A DNA stretch of 64,000 nucleotides from JAUVRX01 sp049664225 (GTDB lineage: Bacteria; Acidobacteriota; Thermoanaerobaculia; Multivoradales; JAHEKO01). Below the pieces are notes generated by a model. The model was given only the letters and a program-made list of their open reading frames with translations. It made no database searches and had not been told where the DNA came from. Within the stretch, counting starts at the first letter, position 1, and the number at the start of each line of letters is the position of its first letter. Positions 37,202-46,342 of the stretch are shown here, in pieces. Made by a program: the position numbers and the translations under genes. The stretch covers positions 29,544 to 93,543 of the forward strand of contig JBATEX010000077.1 of assembly GCA_049664225.1 (NCBI GenBank), in the 5' to 3' direction.

Positions 37202-38958
37202 TTCTTGAGCTCTCCTTCCAGCCGCTTCAGGAGGGCGGAGGCTTGCTGAATCAGATTGCCGGCCTCAAGGGAAGCAGCCCCGAACCGGGCTGCCTCCAAA
37301 CGCTCGAGGAGGTCGAGGGTCTCACCCGAAAGGGCCTCGCTGACACCATTGCCCTTGAGCCTGTCGTCCAGCTCGGCGGGTGTCAGGGCCGCGCCCTCAA
37401 GGCCCAGCTTGTCTCCTATGTACTCTCGCAAGCACAACGATGTCGACTGCCCCAATTGCCCCGGATCGGAGCCCGACCCGGCAAGCTGCTGAAGCTGGTT
37501 GCGGGCTCGGCGGAATGCCACCCGATGGCGCTGAAAGGCCACGTCGTGCTCCAACCTCCAGCGGTGCCGCTGAACGGACCGAGCCGACAGGTAGAGGCCG
37601 ATCGGCAAGATCAGTGCGAACAAGAAGAGCAGCATCGACTTGCGGGGATTGGAGGGTCTCGAGACCGCGTCCAAGTCGCCGTAGATGGGTAGAATGTCAT
37701 CGGCCAGAATGCGCACCGCTACCTTGCCCGTGCTGGGAGCTATGAACTCCGTCAGGTGGAGGTCTTCAGAGCCCTCCGCCGGGGTGACGAACAACGGGAT
37801 CTCGGCAGTAACGGCCGCCTTGAAAGTGGCCGTCTCGGGATCGAAATAGCGGACCGACACAGGAGGGATGATCCAGTTTCCAGGCTCCAGCGGTACCAGG
37901 GCCTTGCTGAAAGAGCGAGAGCCGGAAAGCGACCGTCCGTTGCGATTGATCGACCGCTCCGGCTGGTCGCCGTAGATCTTGAAGGCGGGCAAGTCTGCGA
38001 GCTCGGGCTCACTGATCAGCTGCACGTTCCCGCTGCCGCTCACCGTCAGGCGAAGGGTCGCCGATTCTCCAACCGTCACCTGCTGTTTGCTCATCGAAGC
38101 GTCGATGGTGAAGCTCCCCACCAGGCCCGAGAATCCGGCCGGAGGTGGCGGTAGGGGCCGCACTTCCACATCGATCTGCGAGCTGCGCAGCACCTTGGTC
38201 TCCGTCGAGGAGGAGCCGAAGAAGTCATCCATCAAGCTCCTACTGCGGCGCGAGTTGCTAACCAGCACCTCGCAAGTCAGACGCGAGGCAGGGATGACCA
38301 GCGAACCGACCTCCTGGGGGAACAGCGCCTTTCGGATCTCGCTGACCAGGTACTCCACGCCGTTGACCGCCGTCTGGTATTCGCGCACCTCACCCAGGTC
38401 CTCCACCAGAAAGCCCTGAAACTCCTGGGGCTCGAGTCGTGCATCGCCGATTCGCACCCGCCGGTAGAAGCGCCAGACGTAAATCACTTCCTGGCCAACA
38501 AACGGATTGGTCGTGGAAACACGCGACGTGATGAAGAGATCGCGCTGCTGTTGCGGCTGGGCCGAGGCCTCCAGGATGCTTACCTGGATGGGCTGGCTGG
38601 TCAGAATCTCGCCATCGATCTCGGCGGTCACCGGACCGATCTGGATGACGCCGGTAGTCCTCGGGACCAACAGGTAGTTGTAGGTGACGCTGGAGCTCAT
38701 GCGGCCATTGATGAAGCTCATCTGGGTCGACTGACCGCGCGGGTAGACTTCGAATTGCGGGATCTCCGGCAGGACCGGCTGTGCCCCCCTGGAGCCCTCG
38801 ATGACGACCGTCAGCAGGAGCTGGTCCTCGACCGTCGCCTCGGGGCGGTCGATCGTCGCGACGACTTCTGCCGCCGACAGCCATGATGCCAGCCCGAAGC
38901 CGGCAAGACAGGCCAGGGCGAAGCAATGCAACCGGAGCCGAGATCCTTCCCGCCTCAC
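37198..38958 (-). CDS. batD: BatD: membrane-anchored oxygen-tolerance protein
   Basis: 586 residues, GTG start overlapping the batC stop. Signal peptide (~10-30), then repeated immunoglobulin-like beta domains: VEDQLLLTVVIEG, TTNPFVGQEVIYVWRFYRR, VGSFTIDASMSKQQVTVGESATLRL, which is the family signature. A membrane helix near ~440-460 is followed by a cytoplasmic helical tail with regularly spaced Leu. BatD is thought to act with BatA/B/C at the cytoplasmic membrane; its mechanism is not established. Confidence 0.92.
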   Translation of the reverse strand: MRREGSRLRLHCFALACLAGFGLASWLSAAEVVATIDRPEATVEDQLLLTVVIEGSRGAQPVLPEIPQFEVYPRGQSTQMSFINGRMSSSVTYNYLLVPRTTGVIQIGPVTAEIDGEILTSQPIQVSILEASAQPQQQRDLFITSRVSTTNPFVGQEVIYVWRFYRRVRIGDARLEPQEFQGFLVEDLGEVREYQTAVNGVEYLVSEIRKALFPQEVGSLVIPASRLTCEVLVSNSRRSRSLMDDFFGSSSTETKVLRSSQIDVEVRPLPPPPAGFSGLVGSFTIDASMSKQQVTVGESATLRLTVSGSGNVQLISEPELADLPAFKIYGDQPERSINRNGRSLSGSRSFSKALVPLEPGNWIIPPVSVRYFDPETATFKAAVTAEIPLFVTPAEGSEDLHLTEFIAPSTGKVAVRILADDILPIYGDLDAVSRPSNPRKSMLLFLFALILPIGLYLSARSVQRHRWRLEHDVAFQRHRVAFRRARNQLQQLAGSGSDPGQLGQSTSLCLREYIGDKLGLEGAALTPAELDDRLKGNGVSEALSGETLDLLERLEAARFGAASLEAGNLIQQASALLKRLEGELKK

Positions 38959-39980
38959 CAGTCCTTGTCTCCTTTCGCCCGCCGCCCTCGCCCGGGATGT
39001 TGTCGGGTCGGACGCCCCTCCTGGAGGGCCTGGAGGTATCGCTCCGCTTCCTCGGGGGTCAGTCCTTCGAGCGACTCTGGCTCGGTCGAGCCCGCGTCTC
39101 CGCCTTGTCCCTCCTGGCTGTCGGGAACCCCGTCACCATCGGTGTCCATTCGATTGGGATCGGTCTCTTCAGGATCCACTCGCCCATTGTGATTCAGATC
39201 TTCGGCCCCGTCAGGCAGACCATCATCGTCGCTGTCGGCATCATCAGGGTCCGTGGGATTGTCGGCACCCTGTTCGAGCTCGTCGGACAGGCCATCCTGG
39301 TCGCTGTCCTGGGCGTCCTGAGGCTGTTGTTCCTGCTGCTCTTCCTGCTCTCCTTGCTGGCCCTCCTCACTCTCCGGCTGAGCTTCCTGCTCTTCCTGAC
39401 CCGAATCCTGTCCCTCGCCCTGCTGCTCTTCACCCTGCTGCTGCTCCTCCTGCTCCTGCTGCCGTTTCTGGGCCTCCTCGTGTCGACGCCGAATCTCATC
39501 GCGAACGAACTCGAGATTGAACTTGGCGTCCTCATCATCAGGGTTGATCTCCAGCGCGGCCTTGTAGAGCTCGACGGCTTCCTGCAGCCGCCCCTGTCGA
39601 AACGCCGAATTTCCCAAGTTGTAGAGCGCCTGCCCTCGGACACTCGGGTCCTGCGCCATGGCCGCCTTGGTAAAGGTCCGATCGGCCTCCGGGAAGTTCC
39701 GCATCTGATAGTGGGCGCTGCCGACGTTGAGAGCTACCTCGGGATCGTCGGGACGCTCCACCTGTAAATCGATAAAGCCCTGCAGAGCGTCATTGAAAAG
39801 CCCCGCCTCGTAGGCCTCGTAGGGACTGCCAGGACTTCGCTTCTTCTCCGTCTCTCGGTTCTCGGGGCCTGACGACTCCGACGGCGCACCCTCGGCCACT
39901 GGCGGAGGGACCTGTCCATAGAGACCAGACCAGCCGGCGAAGACGGCGACGACCCAAAGCCAGCTCGACTTGCTAGACAT
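38955..39980 (-). CDS. batC: BatC: TPR protein with acidic Gln/Glu and Asp-rich calcium-type repeats
   Basis: 341 residues. Signal peptide ~1-22. Three TPR units (~50-150; LNVGSAHYQMRNFPEA, LYNLGNSAFRQGRLQEAV, KFNLEFVRDEIRR) define BatC. An extremely Gln/Glu-rich stretch (~160-215) follows, then thrombospondin type 3/dockerin-like Asp-rich repeats (DSDQDGLSDELEQG, DADSDDDGLPDGAEDLN, DTDGDGVPDSQEG) that normally bind calcium, and a short basic tail. Overlaps batB by eight bases and batD by four. Confidence 0.88.
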   Translation of the reverse strand: MSSKSSWLWVVAVFAGWSGLYGQVPPPVAEGAPSESSGPENRETEKKRSPGSPYEAYEAGLFNDALQGFIDLQVERPDDPEVALNVGSAHYQMRNFPEADRTFTKAAMAQDPSVRGQALYNLGNSAFRQGRLQEAVELYKAALEINPDDEDAKFNLEFVRDEIRRRHEEAQKRQQEQEEQQQGEEQQGEGQDSGQEEQEAQPESEEGQQGEQEEQQEQQPQDAQDSDQDGLSDELEQGADNPTDPDDADSDDDGLPDGAEDLNHNGRVDPEETDPNRMDTDGDGVPDSQEGQGGDAGSTEPESLEGLTPEEAERYLQALQEGRPTRQHPGRGRRAKGDKDW

Positions 39981-41055
39981 GGCCCTCTCCTCGCCGCCGA
40001 CGCGGCGCGATCAAGGGTTCCAAAGTCAGGCAGAAGAGGGCTATAGCGACCAGCCACTGGTAGCGCTCTTCCCATCGCTGTCGCCGTTTGGAGCCCAACT
40101 CCTGATCCTCCAGAACCGCCTTGATACCCTGAGAGTAGATCTGCTCGAGGTCCACGTCGCCTGTCACCGATCGTACATAGCGACCGCCCGTCTCGAGAGC
40201 GATCTTCTGCAGGGTCGTCTCATCCAACCGACTGAGGACGATCTCGCCGCGGCGGTTCTTGCGGAAACCGCCTCCTGGTGCTGGAATCGGGGCCCCTTCG
40301 TCGCGACCAATGCCGATCGTGAAGACCCGCACTCCAGCCACCTTCGCCTCCTGGGCGGCCCTCAGAGCCTGGCCGCTGTGGTCTTCGCCGTCGGTGATCA
40401 GCACAACAGCCTGGGAGGTGCTACCGGCGCCTTCGAAGGCCCGCAGCGACACTCGGATCGCTTCCGCCAGGTCCGTTCCCTTGACCGGAATGAGGTCGGT
40501 ATCGAGGGTGTCGAGGAAAATCGCCGCCGCCCCATAGTCCAGCGTCAGCGGGCATTCGAGAAAGGCGGTCCCGGCAAAGGCCACCAGCCCGATCCGGTCT
40601 CCCTGTAGCAGGTCGAGCAGATCGGCAATCTCACGCTTGGCGCGCTCGAGGCGGCTGAGCCGGCCGGCGCTCTCTGCGTCTTCGACCAGCATGCTGTCGG
40701 AAACGTCCAGTGCAACGACGATGTCGACCCCTTCTCGGGTGACCTCCTCCCAGACGAAGCCGTATTTCAACTCGGCGAGCGCCAGGACGGTGGCAGCCAG
40801 ACCCAGAACGACGAGGATCGCCTTGAGGTACTGGCGGGGCCGACTGACACCGGCAGTCAGCCGGGCAAGGAGCTGTGGCGATGCGAAGCGCCTGAGGAGC
40901 AGTGTGCTCGAGCGAAAAGTGAACACATAGAAGGCCACCACGAGTGGGACGAGCCACAGGAGCCACAATGAGCTCGGACTACCGACTCGAACGTCCTGAC
41001 ACCCCGCGGTCGCGAGGACCAACGGCAGCAACGGCACATGGGAACGAGGTCTCAT
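39973..41055 (-). CDS. batB: BatB: membrane von Willebrand factor A protein
   Basis: 360 residues. Two N-terminal hydrophobic helices, a VWA domain with an intact metal-ion-dependent adhesion site (DVSDSM, later TD and TDGEDHSG) and a C-terminal helix. The first ~20 residues (ending LATAGC) precede the usual BatB N-terminus and resemble a lipobox, possibly an extra signal segment. Its ATG lies four bases after the batA stop, which supports the start. Confidence 0.9.
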   Translation of the reverse strand: MRPRSHVPLLPLVLATAGCQDVRVGSPSSLWLLWLVPLVVAFYVFTFRSSTLLLRRFASPQLLARLTAGVSRPRQYLKAILVVLGLAATVLALAELKYGFVWEEVTREGVDIVVALDVSDSMLVEDAESAGRLSRLERAKREIADLLDLLQGDRIGLVAFAGTAFLECPLTLDYGAAAIFLDTLDTDLIPVKGTDLAEAIRVSLRAFEGAGSTSQAVVLITDGEDHSGQALRAAQEAKVAGVRVFTIGIGRDEGAPIPAPGGGFRKNRRGEIVLSRLDETTLQKIALETGGRYVRSVTGDVDLEQIYSQGIKAVLEDQELGSKRRQRWEERYQWLVAIALFCLTLEPLIAPRRRRGEGHV

Positions 41056-41059
41056 GGTC

Positions 41060-42094
41060 TCAGGGCAGCTTCCTATAGCGGGTTCCCAGCAACACGACTT
41101 CCAGCAGGAGAAGAGCCAGAGCGGGGATCAGAAACCGACGATACTGCTCGTTGTACTCCATGTAGGAGCTCGTCTTGATCTCCGTCTTCTCCATCTCGTC
41201 GATCTCCTCGTAGATCGACTTGAGAGCGCCGGTGTCTTCGGCCCGGAAGTACCGACCCCCGGTTCGTTCGGCGATATCGCCCAGGGTCTTCTCGTCGATC
41301 TCGACGCTCTCGTAGACCACCTGCTTGCCGAACAGGGAGTCCACCACGAAGGGAGCTTTGCCCCGGGTCCCGGCACCGATGGTGTAAACCTTGATGCCGA
41401 AAGTCTCGGCGATCTCAGCTGCCTTCTCCGGACTCAGAGCTCCCGCGTTGCTGCGCCCGTCGGTGAGCAGGATGATCACCTTGGACTCGGCCTGGGAGTC
41501 CCGCAGGCGCTTCACGGCGGTGCCCAGAGCGGAACCGATGGCAGTAGCGTCACCAGCCATCCCGATCTCGATCCCCTCCAGGAACGTAGCCACAATTCCG
41601 TGATCCAGGGTGAGGGGACACTGCGTGAAGGCCTCGTTGCCGAAAACCACGAGCCCGACCTGGTCATTCGTCCGTCCCTGGACGAACTCCTCGACGACCT
41701 CCTTGGCCACCTGCAAGCGATTGCGCCGCCTGTTGATCGGCCGATCCGCATCCAGATCGAGCGCCTGCATGCTCCCCGAAGTATCGAGCACCAGGACAAT
41801 ATCGATACCCTCGGTGCGGACCTGGGTCTGCTTGCGACCGGTCTGCGGTCGGGCCATGGCGAGAACCAGCAAGGCGATGGTGAGAATCCTGAATCCCTGC
41901 ACCAAGCGGCGGATGACGATCCGGCGCGAGGCTTTCAAACGCTTCAGGGTATCGATGTTGGAGTACCGCACAGCGGCTTGTCTCCCCCGCCGACGGGCCA
42001 ACCACGGCAAGACCCACCAGGCGACGACCCAAAGGACGAACAGCGGCACCAGGACCCAAAGGAGCCACCGGTCGGCAAAGTACAGCTCCGTCAT
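41060..42094 (-). CDS. batA: BatA: membrane von Willebrand factor A protein
   Basis: 344 residues. Two N-terminal membrane helices (~10-30 and ~65-80), VWA domain with MIDAS DTSGSM and LLTDGRSNAG, and a C-terminal helix near ~320-338. Matches BatA in length and topology. Overlaps the upstream lipoprotein gene by four bases (ATGA) and is followed at once by batB. The two VWA proteins are expected to interact with the MoxR ATPase encoded upstream. Confidence 0.92.
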   Translation of the reverse strand: MTELYFADRWLLWVLVPLFVLWVVAWWVLPWLARRRGRQAAVRYSNIDTLKRLKASRRIVIRRLVQGFRILTIALLVLAMARPQTGRKQTQVRTEGIDIVLVLDTSGSMQALDLDADRPINRRRNRLQVAKEVVEEFVQGRTNDQVGLVVFGNEAFTQCPLTLDHGIVATFLEGIEIGMAGDATAIGSALGTAVKRLRDSQAESKVIILLTDGRSNAGALSPEKAAEIAETFGIKVYTIGAGTRGKAPFVVDSLFGKQVVYESVEIDEKTLGDIAERTGGRYFRAEDTGALKSIYEEIDEMEKTEIKTSSYMEYNEQYRRFLIPALALLLLEVVLLGTRYRKLP

Positions 42095-43110
42095 GCCGCT
42101 TCCTCCAGCGGCTCGTCCGGCTGACGGGTCGCCTCAACGAAGCCCAGAGCCTGTTCGTAGGTACTCTCGATATCCTGCTGATTCGGGTCCTGATGGGCGA
42201 ACTTGACCTGATCGGTCTGCAGCAGGAACTGCTGCAGCTGTCCACCAGGGCCTTCCCCAGGACCCTCTCCCAGTTCCAGCCAATCGAGAATCTCCTCCGT
42301 CGTCAGGTCGGTGGCATTGAACTCGAACCGGCTCTCCACGTAGATTCGTACCGTCTCTGAGATCTGGAAGTAGAAGCGACGAACCGCTTGCGGATCGTCG
42401 AAATCCGTATGCCGCAGTTCGGCCAGGGCTTCGAAGGCGATCTCATAGGCGGGTCTCGGTGGCACCTGCGACCTACGACGCCGCCAGCGGCGCACCCACC
42501 AGCCGACCGCCAGCGCCACGGCGAATGCGAGCAGGGCTCCCAAGACGATCCAAAGCCAGGGGGCTCGAGGTCGGACTTCACGCAGCGGCTTGAGATCCCG
42601 GATGTCCTCGGCCTGCTCTTCCGACGGTAGGACCGATTCCACTTCCACGAAGATCTCGGAGGTGCTGACTTCGCTCCACGGCTCCGCCACGTCACCTATG
42701 GAGTCCTCGGCCTGCGAATCGGCAGGTCTACCTGGCCTGAATGACACGGTGATCGGTGGCAGGACGTAGGAGCCCACCAGATCTGCTCGCAGCTGGTAAT
42801 ACCTGCCTTCGACGACCCGACCCCGGTTCTCTACCGACTCCTCGCGCCCGATGTCGACGATGCGGAAACCGGCGATCTCGGATCCCGGCTCCGGGATCAA
42901 GACCTCCCAGGCCGGATCGTAGTCGACTGTTACCCGAAAGGTAATGAGATCGCCGGTGGTCGCCACGGCTCGATCCACGGCTGCCCTCACCTCGACCGGT
43001 GCCCTCGATGCCTCATCTGGGACGACCTCGGCCGTTGGCGCACAACCTGACAGGAGAACGAGGACGGCCAGCAGCGCGCCGCACCTTGCGACTCTCAGCG
43101 GCCATTCCAT
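42091..43110 (-). CDS. DUF4381-like membrane lipoprotein of the MoxR/Bat operon
   Basis: 339 residues from the ATG at 43110, chosen because it gives a classic lipoprotein signal with lipobox LLSGC (Cys23); an in-frame GTG at 43134 overlaps the gene before. A beta-rich region (~30-165; VTVDYDPAWEVLIPEPGSEI), a membrane helix (~185-205) and a cytoplasmic helical tail (PAYEIAFEALAELRHTDF, RRFYFQISETVRIYVESRF) match DUF4381-type proteins found between DUF58 and VWA genes. Role inferred as a partner of BatA/B. Confidence 0.8.
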   Translation of the reverse strand: MEWPLRVARCGALLAVLVLLSGCAPTAEVVPDEASRAPVEVRAAVDRAVATTGDLITFRVTVDYDPAWEVLIPEPGSEIAGFRIVDIGREESVENRGRVVEGRYYQLRADLVGSYVLPPITVSFRPGRPADSQAEDSIGDVAEPWSEVSTSEIFVEVESVLPSEEQAEDIRDLKPLREVRPRAPWLWIVLGALLAFAVALAVGWWVRRWRRRRSQVPPRPAYEIAFEALAELRHTDFDDPQAVRRFYFQISETVRIYVESRFEFNATDLTTEEILDWLELGEGPGEGPGGQLQQFLLQTDQVKFAHQDPNQQDIESTYEQALGFVEATRQPDEPLEEAA

Positions 43111-43123
43111 CCAGCTCTCGATC

Positions 43124-44119
43124 CTAGGGCTCACGGATCAGTTTCTCCGCGTCCAGCTCGACTTCTTGCGCCGCCATCTCGCTGTCGATCAGGGCCTGGT
43201 AGGCCGACTGCATCTTCATCAGCCGATAGTCTCGCTCCACGGCCGGTCGCGCCTCCTCGAAGGTGGGTCCCGCAGCTTCCTGACCGTCTCTCGTCGGAGG
43301 GGTGAAACGACCCTTGTTGGCTTCGAAGTGGTTGCGGAGATCGGCTTCATCGACCTCGATCTGGCTCAGGACTTCCCTTTCGGCAAAACGCGATACGACC
43401 AGCTGCTTGAAGAGCGCATCGTGCTGGCGTAGAACCTCTGGATCACTGTCGTACTCGAGCTTGACCGCCTTGCGCCACAGGAGCTCGTCGGCAACGTATT
43501 GTTCGAGAAACCTGACACGCCCCTCGTTCGAGGCCATCTGAGTCGCCACCTCCGGCGGTAGGTCGTCGAGGGCCCGCTCGACCTCGGATCGACGAATCTC
43601 GTCCGAGCCGATGCGCGCCACCACTGGGTCGTCGGCCGGTCGCTCCACATCTGTGTCGACAAGTCCGGCTCCACTGGACAGCGCTGCCTGGGCTGCGAAG
43701 GAGCGTCCCAGTCGCTCCAGCGTTTGGACGATCTTGCCAGCCAGCTCCTCGTTGATCTCCCCAGCTCCTAGCGCCTCGGCCTCGTAGAACCAACGCAAGG
43801 CCCTTTCGTACCGCCCTGTCTCAAGGTAGTTGTTCCCCAGGCTCACCGCGATCCCGGCCCGGGCCTCCCTTTTCGCGTGACCGACCTCCAGATAGCGCTC
43901 GTACTGCAACGCCGCCTCATCCAGCGCACCCGCGGCCTGCAGCCTGGCAGCTACCTCGCGGATCTGCTCGGCCTCCTGTGGGCCGTCGGTTCCGGTCGAG
44001 CTCGAAATCAGGACCATCCCGAGAGCCACTACGAGCAGCAAAACAACCAGCAACAGCCCCCGGCTGAGCCAATCAACTCTGGATTCAGTTCGCGACATGG
44101 GGGGCTCACGCAGCTCCAT
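43124..44119 (-). CDS. SurA N-domain-like TPR membrane protein lacking a PPIase domain
   Basis: 331 residues. One N-terminal helix (~18-38), a TPR region (~50-135; RLQAAGALDEAALQYERYLE, SLGNNYLETGRYERALRWFYE), then a segment like the chaperone module of SurA/PpiC proteins (VVARIGSDEIRRSEVERALDDL, RFLEQYVADELLWRKAVKLEYD, EADLRNHFEANKGRF). The parvulin catalytic domain that would normally follow is absent; the protein ends after the returning helix. GGAGGAG precedes the ATG. Confidence 0.75.
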   Translation of the reverse strand: MELREPPMSRTESRVDWLSRGLLLVVLLLVVALGMVLISSSTGTDGPQEAEQIREVAARLQAAGALDEAALQYERYLEVGHAKREARAGIAVSLGNNYLETGRYERALRWFYEAEALGAGEINEELAGKIVQTLERLGRSFAAQAALSSGAGLVDTDVERPADDPVVARIGSDEIRRSEVERALDDLPPEVATQMASNEGRVRFLEQYVADELLWRKAVKLEYDSDPEVLRQHDALFKQLVVSRFAEREVLSQIEVDEADLRNHFEANKGRFTPPTRDGQEAAGPTFEEARPAVERDYRLMKMQSAYQALIDSEMAAQEVELDAEKLIREP

Positions 44120-44134
44120 CGCACTCCTCCGTCA

Positions 44135-45064
44135 CTATCGTCGCCGCTCACGGGCGTGAAAGTAGCGCACCAATGAGTCGACGTAGTGGGGGTCGTCGGC
44201 CTCGACCTGAACCTCTCCAGCGCCTGCGGAGCGGAACAGATGGGCACGCTGTTCTGCGTCGTCCCGATCGAGCAGTCGGAGCCCAGCGGCCAGATCGAGG
44301 TCGCTGGTGTCGACGAGAATGGTCTCACCGGTCTCGGCGTCTTCCAGTTCGAGGATACCGATCCTCGGCAGCTCCTTTTCCCTCCGGTCGCGCACCACGA
44401 CGGCAGTCAAGTCGTGTCGGCGCGCCGAGACCCGCAGGATGTCCTCGTAGCCCTCGTCCATGAAGTCCGAGATCACGAAGGCGACCACCCGGCGTCGCAG
44501 CACCTTGCTCATGTAGTCCAGGGCGCCCTGTAGATCGGTGCGACGTCGGGAGGCGCGAAAGGTGAGGATGTCCCGAATGACCCGCCATACATGTGACCGG
44601 CCTTTCTTGGGCGGGATGAAGTGCTCGATCCGGTCCGAGAAGATGATCAGGCCCACCCGATCGTTGCTCTTGATGGCTGTGTAGGCCAGAAGTGCGGCGA
44701 TCTCAGCCGCGACTTCGTTCTTGAGCTTGGTGCCGCTGCCAAACGCACCCGAAGAGCTGACGTCCACGACCAACATGACGGTCAGCTCTCGCTCTTCCCT
44801 GTGAAGCTTGACGTAGGGCGAACCCATGCGCGCCGTGACGGGCCAGTTGATGTGGCGGATGTCGTCGCCAGGCTGATAGGCGCGCACCTCTTCGAACTCC
44901 ATACCCCGGCCGCGAAAGGCGCTCTCGTATTCCCCGGCGAAAGCATCGCTGACCAGCCGTTGGGTACGGATCTGAATCGCCTTGATCTTCTGGAAGAGCT
45001 CCGGCGACAGGACCTCCGCCAGATCCTGCTGCTCTTCCGCTGATCGCTGAGCCTGGACTTTCAT
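44135..45064 (-). CDS. DUF58 (VWA-like) MoxR partner protein
   Basis: 309 residues, cytoplasmic. Core DUF58 signature GRGMEFEEVRAYQPGDDIRHINW, then LHREERELTVMLVVDVSSS, in which DVSSS is the MIDAS-like motif, and LRRRVVAFVISDF. DUF58 proteins sit next to MoxR ATPases across bacteria and are believed to be co-chaperones for inserting metal cofactors or maturing complexes. Here MoxR is 261 bases upstream, separated by tandem repeats. Confidence 0.9.
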   Translation of the reverse strand: MKVQAQRSAEEQQDLAEVLSPELFQKIKAIQIRTQRLVSDAFAGEYESAFRGRGMEFEEVRAYQPGDDIRHINWPVTARMGSPYVKLHREERELTVMLVVDVSSSGAFGSGTKLKNEVAAEIAALLAYTAIKSNDRVGLIIFSDRIEHFIPPKKGRSHVWRVIRDILTFRASRRRTDLQGALDYMSKVLRRRVVAFVISDFMDEGYEDILRVSARRHDLTAVVVRDRREKELPRIGILELEDAETGETILVDTSDLDLAAGLRLLDRDDAEQRAHLFRSAGAGEVQVEADDPHYVDSLVRYFHARERRR

Positions 45065-45104
45065 GACGCTTTCCGATCGCTACGTCGTTTCCTTCTCACC
45101 CTGC

Positions 45105-45126
45105 GGGCGGGGGCAAGCCCCGCCCC
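45105..45126. repeat. REP-like GC hairpin
   Basis: GGGCGGGGGC and GCCCCGCCCC face each other across AA, pairing fully apart from one bulged G, and are followed by TACA. The form resembles short GC-rich intergenic palindromes scattered in many bacterial genomes. It lies between the moxR and DUF58 genes of the operon. Confidence 0.6.
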
Positions 45127-45138
45127 TACATTCGTCGT

Positions 45139-45194
45139 TGCCTCAATGCCTCAATGCCCCAATGCCCCATTGCCCCAATGCCTCACTACCCCAA
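45139..45194. repeat. Octanucleotide tandem repeat, 7 units of TGCCYCAA
   Basis: Seven consecutive 8-base units: TGCCTCAA twice, TGCCCCAA, TGCCCCAT, TGCCCCAA, TGCCTCAC and TACCCCAA. Followed by a 39-base GC-rich module (45195-45233) with a GCCGG/CCGGC hairpin that has a related copy at the right end of the window. Confidence 0.85.
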
Positions 45195-45230
45195 AGACCA
45201 GCCGGCACAGGTCCGGCCGCTTCAAGCCCC

Positions 45231-45318
45231 AAGACCACAAGACCACAAGACCCCAAGACCACAAGACCCCAAGACCACAAGACCACAAGACCCCAAGACC
45301 ACAAGACCACAAGACCCC
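45231..45318. repeat. Octanucleotide tandem repeat, 11 units of AAGACCAC/AAGACCCC
   Basis: Eleven perfect-length 8-base units. With A = AAGACCAC and B = AAGACCCC the order is A A B A B A A B A A B. It stops eight bases before the moxR stop codon. All units are exact copies of A or B, which points to recent slippage or unequal exchange. Since eight is not a multiple of three, it encodes nothing stable in any frame. Confidence 0.93.
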
Positions 45319-45325
45319 ATTGCCT

Positions 45326-46315
<990 letters not shown>

Positions 46316-46342
46316 TGCGATTCCTCCAGCCGATTTCTCGGA

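Noticed and set aside
45231..45318. Possible CRISPR array
   Set aside because: The units are 8 bases with no unique spacers and no cas genes nearby; it is a simple tandem repeat.
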